Shown: positions 1 through 7,678, numbered from the stretch's first letter. The stretch: 42,450 bases of DNA from Candidatus Levybacteria bacterium CG2_30_37_29 (GCA_001873215.1 MNYS01000010.1:1-42450), one strand, 5' to 3'. Program-made: numbers and translations. Notes: generated from the sequence alone by a model not told the origin.

Positions 1-249
1 AATTTCAAAGTTTTTGGAAACAATGCCCTTGTCGTAGTCTATTGTCCCCCAATCATATGTGTTTGAGTCAACCGAAACTGAAACTTGTGAATCAGCCGTC
101 ACTTGTGGGGTAGCACCCATTCTAGTACCAAAGAAAACAGCAATCCCTAGTATCAAGACCGTCATAACAACAATCCCAATAATGAACTTGTCTGGACCTC
201 CACCTTTAATATTTTTGTTGTTTGATGGACTGCAACAATCGTGATTCAT
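1..249 (-). CDS. DUF1573-like membrane-anchored protein, partial (C-terminus outside window)
   Basis: This gene is open to the window edge and missing from the ORF track; I translated it by hand. It begins MNHDCCSPSNNK, has one hydrophobic segment at about residues 22-42, then an extracellular stretch ending YDWGTIDYDKGIVSKNFEI. That stretch matches the start of the DUF1573 domain in the next gene (LGTVSLKKGIVTTKFVIKN). An AGGAGA Shine-Dalgarno sequence lies just upstream of the ATG, and the gap to the preceding gene is 2 nt, so it is the distal member of the left operon. DUF1573 domains are Ig-like extracytoplasmic modules of unknown biochemical role. The paired Cys near the N-terminus echoes its neighbours. 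Confidence 0.75.
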   Translation of the reverse strand, partial: MNHDCCSPSNNKNIKGGGPDKFIIGIVVMTVLILGIAVFFGTRMGATPQVTADSQVSVSVDSNTYDWGTIDYDKGIVSKNFEI

Positions 250-251
250 AA

Positions 252-1046
252 TTATTTCTCCTGACTTAGGGTTATTGTTAATTTGGTTTCAAAATCAACC
301 GGATCATTAGAGTGTATGGATACTTCTCTGGTAACCGCGCCTGTCAGGTCTGGGTGAACAGTAGGATCGTAGTAAACCTTGACTTGTGCTTCACCACCCG
401 GTGCTATTGCCACTTTCCAGTTTGGATCAGGCGATTCATGTCCATGACCAGCCATATAGAATCTGGGGCCTTCTTTGCCCTGATAGACCAGACTTGCCGA
501 TGTGCAGCCGCAGGAGGAAGATAGTTTATCGACAATCAAATCGCTTTTACCCTCGTTTTTAATCACAAATTTAGTTGTAACAATGCCTTTCTTCAAGCTT
601 ACCGTTCCCAGATCTCTCTTTACTTCCGGTGTCGTGACTTTAGGTGCATCCTTGGGTGCGTTTGCCAGTAGCTTTTCCCGTAGGGCACTGCGTTCTGACT
701 CGTCAGCAAGTCGTTCCAGCCCAAACTCTTGAGCAGTTGCCAGAATGACATCGTCCTTATTAGCACCGGTACTGACTTTCTGGTCGATATAGTCAATCAT
801 CTGAGTCATGGATCCGCAGCAGGGTTTTTCCTTGTTTAGAGGCTGACCACAACAGGGGCAGGTAAACATAGGATAGATTTCTTTTGCTTCAACTGCAGCT
901 ACCGTAATGGAAACTTCCACTCCGTGCTTCATGCCGAATTCCTGGACAGATGAACTAAGCGGGCTGATAAAGAGAATGACTATACCGAGCAGTGTAGCCA
1001 ATTGCCAGAAAAGTTTTCTTGGTGAGAGGTTTAGTTCCTTTTTCAT
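252..1046 (-). CDS. Membrane-anchored CPCC-motif (CcmH-like) + DUF1573 protein
   Basis: The 264-residue protein has an N-terminal membrane anchor at about residues 14-32. A cysteine cluster follows (CPCC near 63-66 and CC near 76-77) with a helical tail MIDYIDQKVSTGANKDDVI, whose layout recalls the CcmH/NrfF redox module. A C-terminal DUF1573 domain (about 143-260) carries the typical SSCGCT motif and a GGEAQVKVYYDP strand. An insertion rich in His (GHGHESPDP) lies inside that domain. It probably acts on the outer face of the membrane. A thiol-redox or metal-handling role is inferred from the cysteines only. It follows the 333-residue gene after 6 nt and precedes a second DUF1573 gene, so the three form one unit. 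The CcmH resemblance is weak. Confidence 0.7.
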   Translation of the reverse strand: MKKELNLSPRKLFWQLATLLGIVILFISPLSSSVQEFGMKHGVEVSITVAAVEAKEIYPMFTCPCCGQPLNKEKPCCGSMTQMIDYIDQKVSTGANKDDVILATAQEFGLERLADESERSALREKLLANAPKDAPKVTTPEVKRDLGTVSLKKGIVTTKFVIKNEGKSDLIVDKLSSSCGCTSASLVYQGKEGPRFYMAGHGHESPDPNWKVAIAPGGEAQVKVYYDPTVHPDLTGAVTREVSIHSNDPVDFETKLTITLSQEK

Positions 1047-1052
1047 AGTGGG

Positions 1053-2054
1053 TTAAACCCCACAGCCACCACCACCCTGTTGAGGTTTGGGAAGGCTCTG
1101 AGTTTTCTGACGGGTTTGCTGATAGCCCTGCGCACTGGAGTATTCGACACCCAAGACCGTCTTGGCATCCACTTGGTTCCAGTTCTTGCCCTGTTCCTTA
1201 AAGTAGGTGGCCAGATCGATATATGTTTGCGGGAACCAGAAGGAGTTAATTTTAAGGGCTACATCGTACATCTTCTGCTCGCTGGCTCCGTTTTTGGCCA
1301 TCAGTTCCAACAATCCCAGCATAGCCATACCGTGGTTGCAATCCGGGAAGTGAGTCGAGTTTCCACAGCAAGGCCGGTAAATCCCGCGAGATACTTTATC
1401 GACCAATGCCTGCTGCTCGGTAGTTAATGTTACATAGGCATGTTTGCTGTAATGGTCAATACCCGCGCCTTTGGCCAAAGACCAGCCGCCGGTTGACGCA
1501 AAGTTGCCTGCACCACCATATTGTTTGTCAGCCATTTCACCGTTTTCCAGAATATCGTTCTTGTTAGCCAGACCGAATGCCCACAAAAGATCCAGTAAAT
1601 AACGACTATTCTGCTGGTTCATAACAATAGGTTGATTACTGTTGCCCGACAACATCTGTTCTTCGGTATTGGTTAAACCTCCTTCAAATAGGGCTCTGAA
1701 TTTTGCTTCATCAATGACTCCATCTGCGGTCATTTTTTTTCCTAAATCTCCCCAAGTAATAGGGAGAGCAACTCCAGCATCGGGAAGGACAGCCTTTGTA
1801 AGTGTCGCAGTATCAATGCTTCCCTGTTCAATGGGGGCTTGGGCAGTCGTAGCTTGTTGCTTATTTAGTAACGGATTTTTGAGAAATGAAAGTTTTGGAG
1901 TAATAGATATTTCAAAAACCTGCGTCAGAAGAATAATGGCGAAGAGAAATAAAGCCGTTCCTTTCCAAAAACTTGTTTTTTCGCTCAGATGTGACAAGTT
2001 ATTCAGGACGTTTCTTTTCTTTTTACTTATTGCTGGTTTTGTTTTATCTATCAT
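1053..2054 (-). CDS. Cys/His-rich membrane-anchored protein of unknown function
   Basis: I do not recognise a named family with certainty. The 333-residue product has a basic cytoplasmic tail, one membrane segment at about residues 32-48, a long extracellular region, and a conserved-looking block RPCCGNSTHFPDCNHGMAM at about 228-246. The chain ends in GGGGCGV. The spacing of Cys and His in the block suggests a metal or thiol centre, somewhat reminiscent of PCYCGC-motif proteins. An AAGGAG ribosome binding site precedes the ATG. It lies 67 bp after the sensor kinase gene and 6 nt before the CPCC/DUF1573 gene, so it is probably an output gene of this regulatory operon. Confidence 0.7.
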   Translation of the reverse strand: MIDKTKPAISKKKRNVLNNLSHLSEKTSFWKGTALFLFAIILLTQVFEISITPKLSFLKNPLLNKQQATTAQAPIEQGSIDTATLTKAVLPDAGVALPITWGDLGKKMTADGVIDEAKFRALFEGGLTNTEEQMLSGNSNQPIVMNQQNSRYLLDLLWAFGLANKNDILENGEMADKQYGGAGNFASTGGWSLAKGAGIDHYSKHAYVTLTTEQQALVDKVSRGIYRPCCGNSTHFPDCNHGMAMLGLLELMAKNGASEQKMYDVALKINSFWFPQTYIDLATYFKEQGKNWNQVDAKTVLGVEYSSAQGYQQTRQKTQSLPKPQQGGGGCGV

Positions 2055-2121
2055 GCTTGCTCCTTAATTAGTAAGCCTATGCATGAAGATTACCAATACC
2101 AAGATGAAGCGAAGATGAAAT

Positions 2122-3486
2122 TTAGGAAAAGGTGATGGTGACGGTTGTGCCTTTGTTTAGAACGGAAGAGATCACTATCTTACCATCCAAATTCTCTACA
2201 ACTGCTTTTGATATGGCTAGACCTAACCCAGAACCCTTATTTTCGGCATTTACGCCGCGGAAGAAACGCTTAAACAACTGTGGCAAATCATTTTTAGATA
2301 TACCAATACCGGTGTCTTTGACCGCGATGATGATCGAACCGTGACGTTTTTTTAGAGTTAGATTAATTGACCCCTGTGGTTTGTTGTAATAAACGGCGTT
2401 ATAAACAATATTGCTTAGTGCCCGCTGCAACAACCCCTTACTGGCTTTAAATGTAACGTCTTTTTGGATGTCGGTTGTGATTGACAAATCCTTTTCTTCA
2501 CCCAGCGTGGTGGCTAGTTCGGCTAAGTCCGTCATGATATCCGTTAGAGAAACTCTCTCCAATTTCTGAGGTTTGTCAACGATTCTTGACAAGAATAATA
2601 AGTCGCCGATAGTGTCGTTGGCTTTATCAATGGTTCTAATCATGTCTTCACGGACTTTTTGCGCAGGGACAACAGCATTCTCTGTTTGCGAACGGAGCAC
2701 GGCCAAAGGAGTCTTAAGGGTATGGGCTGCATCGGAGAAAAACTGCCTCTCGTTGGTAAAAATGTGTTCCAACTTGGAGAACATTGTGTTGAGAGCTTCC
2801 TGAATCGTTTGTAGCTCCTGGGTAGGTGAAGTTATTGTTATTCGTCTAGAAAGAGATGCTGTATCGCTAACGGCCTTGGCTTGAGTAGCAATACTTTCCA
2901 GCGGATGAAGTTGCTTCTTTAAGAGTTTGTATCCCAGAAAAGCAATCGGCAATACCAGAAAGAAAACGACACCTAGAACCATTGCTACCAGTTTATACAG
3001 TGTCCCGTATAGTACTTGAGTTGAATATCCTACTGCCACAATGCCTTTGCCGGCATTTACTTGGGCTGGCATGGCCGCAAACCGGATATTGTTTTCGGTA
3101 AAATGGGTAGGGGTTGAATCATATAAACTGCTGGAACCAAGCAGCTTTTGTAGTTGATGCTCGGTCACCAGAGCCACATCGGGACTGTTTGTTTCCAGAA
3201 TCGCTGAACCGTCAGGAGAAAGCACTACGACAGTCATACCTCTGGCGCTAACCAGATTTTTAATCAGGCTATCCCGTTCTTCGCCACGATAATTTTCTAC
3301 TACCTGTTTAGCCTCGTTTACCGCAATATGAACGTGGTGGTCGATCTGATCCTGAAGCGTCACCCAAAACAGTCCGCTAACGGATAGCAGAAGCAGTAAG
3401 ACAATTACCCCAACTGATAAAATATACCACAGGGTCAAACGCCCCCGTAACGTTCTGGTCATTTTTTGTAGAATGCTATTTTTCAT
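2122..3486 (-). CDS. Sensor histidine kinase (two-component, HAMP-containing)
   Basis: This is a classic transmembrane kinase. TM1 lies near residues 17-42, followed by an extracellular sensor loop of roughly 120 residues, TM2 near 165-190, and HAMP. The H-box DAAHTLKTPLAVL has its phospho-acceptor His near residue 255; then come an N-box (NIVYNAVYYN), a G1 box (KDTGIGIS) and a G2 box (GSGLGLAI). The track start at 3513 would overlap the response regulator by 38 nt. I prefer the ATG at 3486 (MKNSILQKM), which gives an 11-nt overlap and starts directly before the basic segment leading into TM1. It is co-transcribed with its partner regulator and resembles the metal/stress-responsive CusS-type kinases in layout. 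The ligand is unknown. Confidence 0.93.
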   Translation of the reverse strand: MKNSILQKMTRTLRGRLTLWYILSVGVIVLLLLLSVSGLFWVTLQDQIDHHVHIAVNEAKQVVENYRGEERDSLIKNLVSARGMTVVVLSPDGSAILETNSPDVALVTEHQLQKLLGSSSLYDSTPTHFTENNIRFAAMPAQVNAGKGIVAVGYSTQVLYGTLYKLVAMVLGVVFFLVLPIAFLGYKLLKKQLHPLESIATQAKAVSDTASLSRRITITSPTQELQTIQEALNTMFSKLEHIFTNERQFFSDAAHTLKTPLAVLRSQTENAVVPAQKVREDMIRTIDKANDTIGDLLFLSRIVDKPQKLERVSLTDIMTDLAELATTLGEEKDLSITTDIQKDVTFKASKGLLQRALSNIVYNAVYYNKPQGSINLTLKKRHGSIIIAVKDTGIGISKNDLPQLFKRFFRGVNAENKGSGLGLAISKAVVENLDGKIVISSVLNKGTTVTITFS

Positions 3487-4153
3487 ACTTACCCAAGATA
3501 TAGCCCTTACCACGGATAGTTTTAATAAGACTAACCTTCGAATGTTTCTCTAACTTTCTTCTCAAGTTACGAATATATACATCAATGACATTTGAAAACG
3601 TTTCAAAATCGCTACCCCAAATATGCTCCATGAGCATGGTTCTGGTAATAATTTGGCCGTTATGTTGGGCTAGATACTCCAATACCGCAAACTCTTTTGC
3701 TGTCAAATCTAAGGTGTGGTTTCCTACTTTGGCAAAGTGCTCTGCTGGTTTTACCTCTAAGTCACCGATATTAAGAACGGGAAGTGCACTTTGGCTATTT
3801 CTTCTGATTACTGCTCTGATACGGGCGGTTAGTTCATTCGAGTCCGCCGGTTTAGGTACATAGTCATCCGCTCCCAGATTCAATCCCTTAATGCGGTCTT
3901 CGACTTGGCCTCTGGCAGTGACGATAATCACTGGTGTCTTATTTTCTGCTTTTCTAAGACTGGCGAGCAGGTCAAAACCACTACCGTCAGGAAGGTTAAT
4001 ATCCAGTACTACACAGTCATATTCGTTTATTTCGGTTTGAGCTAACCCGTCTTCCCGGGTACTTGAAGTATCAACGGCGAATCCGTCTTTAACGAGAACC
4101 TGCTCAAGATTTTTTGCAAGCGTTTGATCGTCCTCAATAATTAATAGTTTCAT
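3476..4153 (-). CDS. OmpR/PhoB-family response regulator
   Basis: The 225-residue protein has an N-terminal receiver domain with the acidic pair (IEDD), phospho-acceptor Asp51 (VVLDINLPDG), a conserved TAR switch near 79-81 and Lys101 (VPKPADSNEL). The C-terminal winged-helix domain carries the usual LTAKEFAVLEYLAQHNGQ and SNVIDVYIRNLRRKL signatures. Its start overlaps the arsR stop by 4 nt (ATGA) and its end overlaps the kinase start by 11 nt, so the three regulators should be translationally coupled. It presumably activates this operon in response to the kinase; the target sites were not identified. Confidence 0.95.
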   Translation of the reverse strand: MKLLIIEDDQTLAKNLEQVLVKDGFAVDTSSTREDGLAQTEINEYDCVVLDINLPDGSGFDLLASLRKAENKTPVIIVTARGQVEDRIKGLNLGADDYVPKPADSNELTARIRAVIRRNSQSALPVLNIGDLEVKPAEHFAKVGNHTLDLTAKEFAVLEYLAQHNGQIITRTMLMEHIWGSDFETFSNVIDVYIRNLRRKLEKHSKVSLIKTIRGKGYILGKYEK

Positions 4154-4425
4154 ATTTTGTATTTGCCTAAATATATGATTAAAGCTTTATTTTCATCATC
4201 GAGCCTATAAATTCGCCTTTTACCCGATTTATTTGAAGATGCTAGGTTATTTTTCCTTAGCACCTGCAGATGCTGACTGACGTTTGATTGGCACTTATTT
4301 AATTGACGACCTAGTTCATTGACACTTTTAGCGCTTTCGAATAACACGTCAAGGATCCCCAATCTTATCGGATGAGATAAGGTCTTGTAAAATTCTACAA
4401 ATTGATATGACAATAATCCAGACAT
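4150..4425 (-). CDS. ArsR/SmtB-family winged-helix repressor
   Basis: The 91-residue protein has the compact ArsR fold. SHPIRLGILDVL is helix 2, and VNELGRQLNKCQSNVSQHLQVLRKNNL is the helix-turn-helix, followed by a wing KSGKRRIYRL. The usual ELCVC metal site of ArsR is absent; a single Cys sits at the beginning of the recognition helix (NKCQSNVSQH). It may therefore sense a thiol or redox signal rather than a classical metal, which is inference. It is the first gene of the operon and overlaps the response regulator by 4 nt. A 7-11-7 inverted repeat immediately upstream is a plausible autoregulatory operator. Confidence 0.9.
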   Translation of the reverse strand: MSGLLSYQFVEFYKTLSHPIRLGILDVLFESAKSVNELGRQLNKCQSNVSQHLQVLRKNNLASSNKSGKRRIYRLDDENKALIIYLGKYKI

Positions 4426-4435
4426 ATGCGCTTTT

Positions 4436-4460
4436 TAGAATAACTTCTGAATATATTCTA
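4436..4460 (-). promoter_or_regulatory. Inverted repeat upstream of arsR, candidate operator
   Basis: TAGAATA-N11-TATTCTA is a perfect 7-bp inverted repeat starting 11 bp upstream of the arsR ATG, overlapping the AT-rich promoter region. ArsR-family dimers typically bind such interrupted palindromes across their own promoter. Confidence 0.5.
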
Positions 4461-4512
4461 TATCAATAGAGGAAATAAGGCGAGGAAATCTACCTTGCCC
4501 CTAATATTTTCC

Positions 4513-4890
4513 CTAAACCTGGTATTCTACCAATAAGCACTCGAATTTTGTTTTTATTGGCAACAGGTGATGAACTCTACCCGCTTCGGGCGGTAAACTG
4601 TCCTCCAATGGCTCTACAGTGGCTACCGGCTTCTCATTTAATGGTGTTTCAGTTGCTTTTTCTTGCCTTTGGACTAATTCTGGACCAAGCAGGATATCAA
4701 CATACTGATCAAGGTCTAGCTCCTCCAGCATCATCTTTTGTAGAGCTCGTTTGCGAATCAACCAGTGTTTTATATCCTCTGGGTTGTTAGGGTCAGGTTT
4801 GTCCTGCACAATGAGTTTGTCATATAAAAGCAATATATGATTGAGGCGAGCTTGTTCATCCCCGACCGAACGAAGTGAGGGAGGGGACAA
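4513..4890 (-). CDS. Hypothetical protein, N-terminus encoded by a repeat
   Basis: This is an unrecognised 125-residue protein. The central part (residues about 15-60, HILLLYDKLI...IRKRALQKMMLEELDLDQYVDILL) is charged and helical and looks like genuine coding sequence, with PNNPEDIKHW in the middle. The C-terminal third is Pro/Glu-rich. The first dozen codons (MSPPSLRSVGDEQ) come from the palindromic repeat at 4859-4928, so the true start may be a different codon, or the original 5' end may have been replaced by the repeat. GC content is like the left operon. Confidence 0.45.
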   Translation of the reverse strand: MSPPSLRSVGDEQARLNHILLLYDKLIVQDKPDPNNPEDIKHWLIRKRALQKMMLEELDLDQYVDILLGPELVQRQEKATETPLNEKPVATVEPLEDSLPPEAGRVHHLLPIKTKFECLLVEYQV

Positions 4891-4928
4891 GGTTTCCTTA
4901 TCCCCGACATTTCGACAAGCTCAATGTC
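4859..4928. repeat. Palindromic intergenic repeat
   Basis: Two inverted repeats lie head to tail: TCCCC...GGGGA (4859-4887) and GACATT...AATGTC (4906-4928) enclosing TCGACAAGCTC. The latter core and the CACTTCGTTCGGTCGGGG motif look like dispersed REP-type elements. Only one full copy is present in this window. Confidence 0.5.
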
Positions 4929-4964
4929 TTCGACTTTTATTGTTTATATTGCAAAATGGACACT

Positions 4965-5360
4965 TTAAAGTTTGGTAAGATCTTTGCTTAGGCTTTTTCC
5001 GATAAAACCAAGAAGTTCTGACACTTCTTCAGCTTGTTTTCCATCAACAGGTTTTCCATCCGAATCAAAGCACACCTCACTGTTTATTAAGTATATTCTG
5101 CGGGAAGAATTATCTTGCCCACAAAAAGCGTTTATTGAAAAACTTGTGCCGTAGCAAATATTTTCTATCCAAACTAATTGATCCACCTCGTCACTAGAAC
5201 GAATTACAATTCTACTAACAAATTTATCCTGAATATCACTGCCGTTTCCTTTAATGAATATTCCCTGATTAGATATAATGTCCAAAGCATGTAGAAAAAG
5301 ATTGTGAGTTATATTTTTTGGGGCAGATTTTATATCGGTTGATATTTTCTGTTCCGTCAT
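4965..5360 (-). CDS. Hypothetical protein, 131 residues
   Basis: This is an unrecognised, probably cytoplasmic protein with mixed alpha/beta character: RIVIRSSDEVDQLVWIENICYG forms strands, and QAEEVSELLGFIGKSLSKDL is a C-terminal helix. There is no signal peptide or membrane segment. Three scattered Cys form no motif. A weak extended -10 (TGT TAAAAA) ends seven bases before the ATG, so the message would be leaderless. It is a single gene between the repeat and tRNA-Gly. Confidence 0.55.
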   Translation of the reverse strand: MTEQKISTDIKSAPKNITHNLFLHALDIISNQGIFIKGNGSDIQDKFVSRIVIRSSDEVDQLVWIENICYGTSFSINAFCGQDNSSRRIYLINSEVCFDSDGKPVDGKQAEEVSELLGFIGKSLSKDLTKL

Positions 5361-5451
5361 CGTTACTTTTTAACACTTTTTAAAATATTTTTCCACCCCT
5401 CACCGTTTATAAGGTATATTATTCCAGGAACAAATACGCAGGGCATTACAG

Positions 5452-5480
5452 TTGTGGCCAGAAAAATATTTTAGTATAAT
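5452..5480 (+). promoter_or_regulatory. tRNA-Gly promoter
   Basis: TTGTGG, 17-bp spacer, TATAAT (5475-5480). The upstream context TTTTAGTATAAT is shared with the promoters of the tRNA-Arg at 8946 and the tRNA-His at 9857. Confidence 0.7.
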
Positions 5481-5483
5481 ATG

Positions 5484-5524
5484 AATGCTTGCAGGTGCGA
5501 GAACAGTTTGCGCCTGTAAGCATT
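5484..5524 (+). promoter_or_regulatory. 17-bp hairpin in the tRNA-Gly leader
   Basis: The arms 5484-5500 and 5508-5524 pair over 17 consecutive positions, including G-U pairs, around a 7-nt loop GAACAGT. It begins at the predicted transcription start and ends 6 nt before the mature tRNA. No U-tract follows it, so it is not a typical terminator. Confidence 0.65.
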
Positions 5525-5530
5525 GGTAAC

Positions 5531-5602
5531 GCGGGCTTAGTTCAGTGGTAGAATGCGACTTTTCCAAAGTCGAGGTCAGGGGTTCGAAACCCCTAGCCCG
5601 CT
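5531..5602 (+). tRNA. tRNA-Gly (TCC)
   Basis: This is a full cloverleaf. The acceptor GCGGGCT pairs with AGCCCGC, the anticodon stem CGACT/AGTCG carries loop TTTCCAA (anticodon TCC), and the T-arm is AGGGG TTCGAAA CCCCT. The discriminator is T and CCA is not encoded. Confidence 0.95.
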
Positions 5603-5636
5603 CACAAAACCCCTTTCAATCTTCTGATTAGCGTGT

Positions 5637-5642
5637 TACAAT
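5637..5642 (+). promoter_or_regulatory. Extended -10, leaderless promoter of the 5650 gene
   Basis: TGT-TACAAT ends 7 nt before the ATG at 5650, placing transcription start within one base of the start codon. There is no Shine-Dalgarno sequence. Confidence 0.5.
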
Positions 5643-5649
5643 CTGCTTC

Positions 5650-6345
5650 ATGACTCAACCTGAAGAACATCCGAGAAATTTAGGAACACTATACACCGAT
5701 GGTGAAACACAGGCAATTCTTCATAAAATAAAAGGAGTTGACGGAAAAGAATTTGTAGAAGAACCTTTTTCCGACGGTGCTTGTCTTATCAGTGAAAATA
5801 CAAGGTATTCCCTGCTTTCTTTGTTAAATATAATAGAAAATCCTGATGGAACAATTCATACAGTTCCTACTTCACACGGTTTAGCAGTAAAACATCCATA
5901 TAGAAAAGCAGAAGAAATGGCAAAAAATGTTTTCTCTTTATTTAAAGAAGATAAAAATGGAATAATGGTTCAGGCAAGCAGTTGGGTGCAGAGAAATTTT
6001 AATAATCAGGCTCAAGCTGATGCTTCACGGGATGCGGCAACTATAGGTATGGGGGTTGTACTTCAAGCGTTTCATATGGAAATAGGTCCGCAATTTATAG
6101 ATAGATTTAAAAAATTAGATCCTCAAGTTTTGGCAAGTGTTTTTAAAAATGGGATTTTAGCAAGCGAAAACAAGACAATCTTCGGAAGAATAAAAAGTAC
6201 TCAAATTCCTGAGTTCCAGGCTAATTTAAATGAAGTTCTATCTGCTCTGGCTCATTACATAACTTATAATAACTCAATGATGGTTGGAGCAGTTGAAATG
6301 TATAAGGTCATTGATACAATGTGGGATTTCTTAAAAAAAGATTAA
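5650..6345 (+). CDS. Hypothetical cytoplasmic protein, 231 residues
   Basis: I do not recognise a family. The N-terminal third is mixed, with a phrase GTIHTVPTSHGLAVKHPYRKAEEM. The rest is mainly helical and soluble (EMAKNVFSLFKED, GMGVVLQAFHMEIGPQFIDRF, LNEVLSALAHYITYNNSMMVGAVEMYKVIDTM). There is no signal peptide or membrane helix. It follows tRNA-Gly and precedes the glutamate dehydrogenase gene by about 50 nt in the same direction, but gdhA seems to have its own -10 element, so a shared function is not implied. Confidence 0.6.
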   Translation: MTQPEEHPRNLGTLYTDGETQAILHKIKGVDGKEFVEEPFSDGACLISENTRYSLLSLLNIIENPDGTIHTVPTSHGLAVKHPYRKAEEMAKNVFSLFKEDKNGIMVQASSWVQRNFNNQAQADASRDAATIGMGVVLQAFHMEIGPQFIDRFKKLDPQVLASVFKNGILASENKTIFGRIKSTQIPEFQANLNEVLSALAHYITYNNSMMVGAVEMYKVIDTMWDFLKKD

Positions 6346-6378
6346 TACGACCTATTGAAACCTCTCAACAATGGGGAG

Positions 6379-6384
6379 TATAAT
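6379..6384 (+). promoter_or_regulatory. -10 element of gdhA
   Basis: A perfect TATAAT lies inside the track-annotated coding start. It predicts transcription from about 6391 and therefore supports the ATG at 6395 as the true gdhA start. Confidence 0.5.
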
Positions 6385-6394
6385 GATATTTCCT

Positions 6395-7678
6395 ATGACG
6401 AATTTGTATTCTTCCTCTTCTGAACAAATTCGGCAAATTGCACAAAAACAATCACTTGATAAAGATAAGTTAGAAAAGTTTCTTGTTCCGGAAAATATTG
6501 TTGAGGCGACACTCCCTCTTTTAAAAGATGACGGCAGCACTATTTTTGTAAAGGCATTTCGAATTCAACACAACAGTAATTTGGGTCCTTACAAAGGAGG
6601 AATAAGAATTCATGCTCAGGTTTCAAAAGATGAAGTTATGGCATTATCTCTCTGGATGAGTCTTAAGTGCGCAGTTGCAAATCTCCCATTTGGAGGAGGT
6701 AAAGGCGGAATTGTTATCGATCCAAAAACACTTTCTGAAAAAGAACTTGAGCGGTTAAGCAAAGAATACGCAAAGAGTATGTTTGATGTAATCGGCGCTC
6801 ACAAAGATATTCCGGCGCCTGACGTAAACAGCAATCCTAAAATAATCCAATGGATGGTAGATGAAATTATTAAGATTGCAAAAGAGAAAAATCTTCCCAT
6901 TCCCGAAAACGAGCTTTATGCGACTTTTACAGGAAAACCCATTCAAAACCATGGGCTTACGGTTAGAGAAGAGTCAACAGGTATGGGAGGGGTAATTATT
7001 TTATTGGAGCTTTTAAAAAAGCTTGAAAAAAATCCTAAAGAATTAAGTATGGCTGTTCAAGGTTTTGGGAATGTAGGCTATCATTTTGCAAGAATTGCAC
7101 AAAAAAAGGGATTTAAAATTCTTGCAGTTTCTGACTCAAAAGGCGGAATAATTGCAAAAAACATAGACGCAGAATCACTTGATATTGACTTGGTTGCCAA
7201 TTGTAAAAAAGAAAAGGGTTATGTTGCCGGATGCTATTGTGCAGGAGGTGTATGCGATTTAACTAAAGGAAAAGTAATTACAAATGAAGAATTGCTCGGA
7301 CTTTCTGTAGATATTTTAGTACCATCTGCTTTAGAAAATGTAATTAACGAATCTAACATGAAAAATGTAAAAGCAAAAATTATTGTTGAAATGGCAAACG
7401 GGCCGGTGAGTCCTGAAGCATACGAATACTTATCAGATAAAGGAGCTATTATAATTCCGGATATTCTTGCAAACTCAGGAGGAGTTGTCGGATCATACAT
7501 TGAGTGGAAACAAAACCTTGAAAATACAACGTATTCAAATGATTCTGCCTTCAATGAATTAGATGAAAAATTAACTACAGCTTTTGAAAATGTTTGGGAA
7601 AAATCACAGAATGAAAAAATACCTCTTAGACAAGCCGCGCTTGTTGTAGGTCTTGAAAAAATTCTTGCAAAATACTAA
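6395..7678 (+). CDS. gdhA: Glutamate dehydrogenase (Glu/Leu/Phe/Val dehydrogenase family)
   Basis: It interconverts glutamate and 2-oxoglutarate plus ammonia using NAD(P). The N-terminal dimerisation/substrate domain shows GPYKGGIRIH, catalytic-Lys motif LPFGGGKGGIVIDP, and IPAPDVNSNP with the catalytic Asp. The Rossmann domain has VQGFGNVGYHFA, and the C-terminal part shows NSGGVVGSYIEW. I prefer the ATG at 6395 (MTNLYSSSSEQ, 427 residues) over the track start at 6371, because a perfect -10 box overlaps the earlier Met codons. The stop overlaps the next ATG (TAATG), coupling it to malic enzyme. Hexameric GDHs of this type are usually 415-450 residues, so it is complete. Confidence 0.95.
   Translation: MTNLYSSSSEQIRQIAQKQSLDKDKLEKFLVPENIVEATLPLLKDDGSTIFVKAFRIQHNSNLGPYKGGIRIHAQVSKDEVMALSLWMSLKCAVANLPFGGGKGGIVIDPKTLSEKELERLSKEYAKSMFDVIGAHKDIPAPDVNSNPKIIQWMVDEIIKIAKEKNLPIPENELYATFTGKPIQNHGLTVREESTGMGGVIILLELLKKLEKNPKELSMAVQGFGNVGYHFARIAQKKGFKILAVSDSKGGIIAKNIDAESLDIDLVANCKKEKGYVAGCYCAGGVCDLTKGKVITNEELLGLSVDILVPSALENVINESNMKNVKAKIIVEMANGPVSPEAYEYLSDKGAIIIPDILANSGGVVGSYIEWKQNLENTTYSNDSAFNELDEKLTTAFENVWEKSQNEKIPLRQAALVVGLEKILAKY

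Noticed and set aside
6371-6394. Earlier ATG codons of gdhA (6371, 6383)
   Set aside because: A perfect TATAAT overlaps them, so the transcript probably begins after them.
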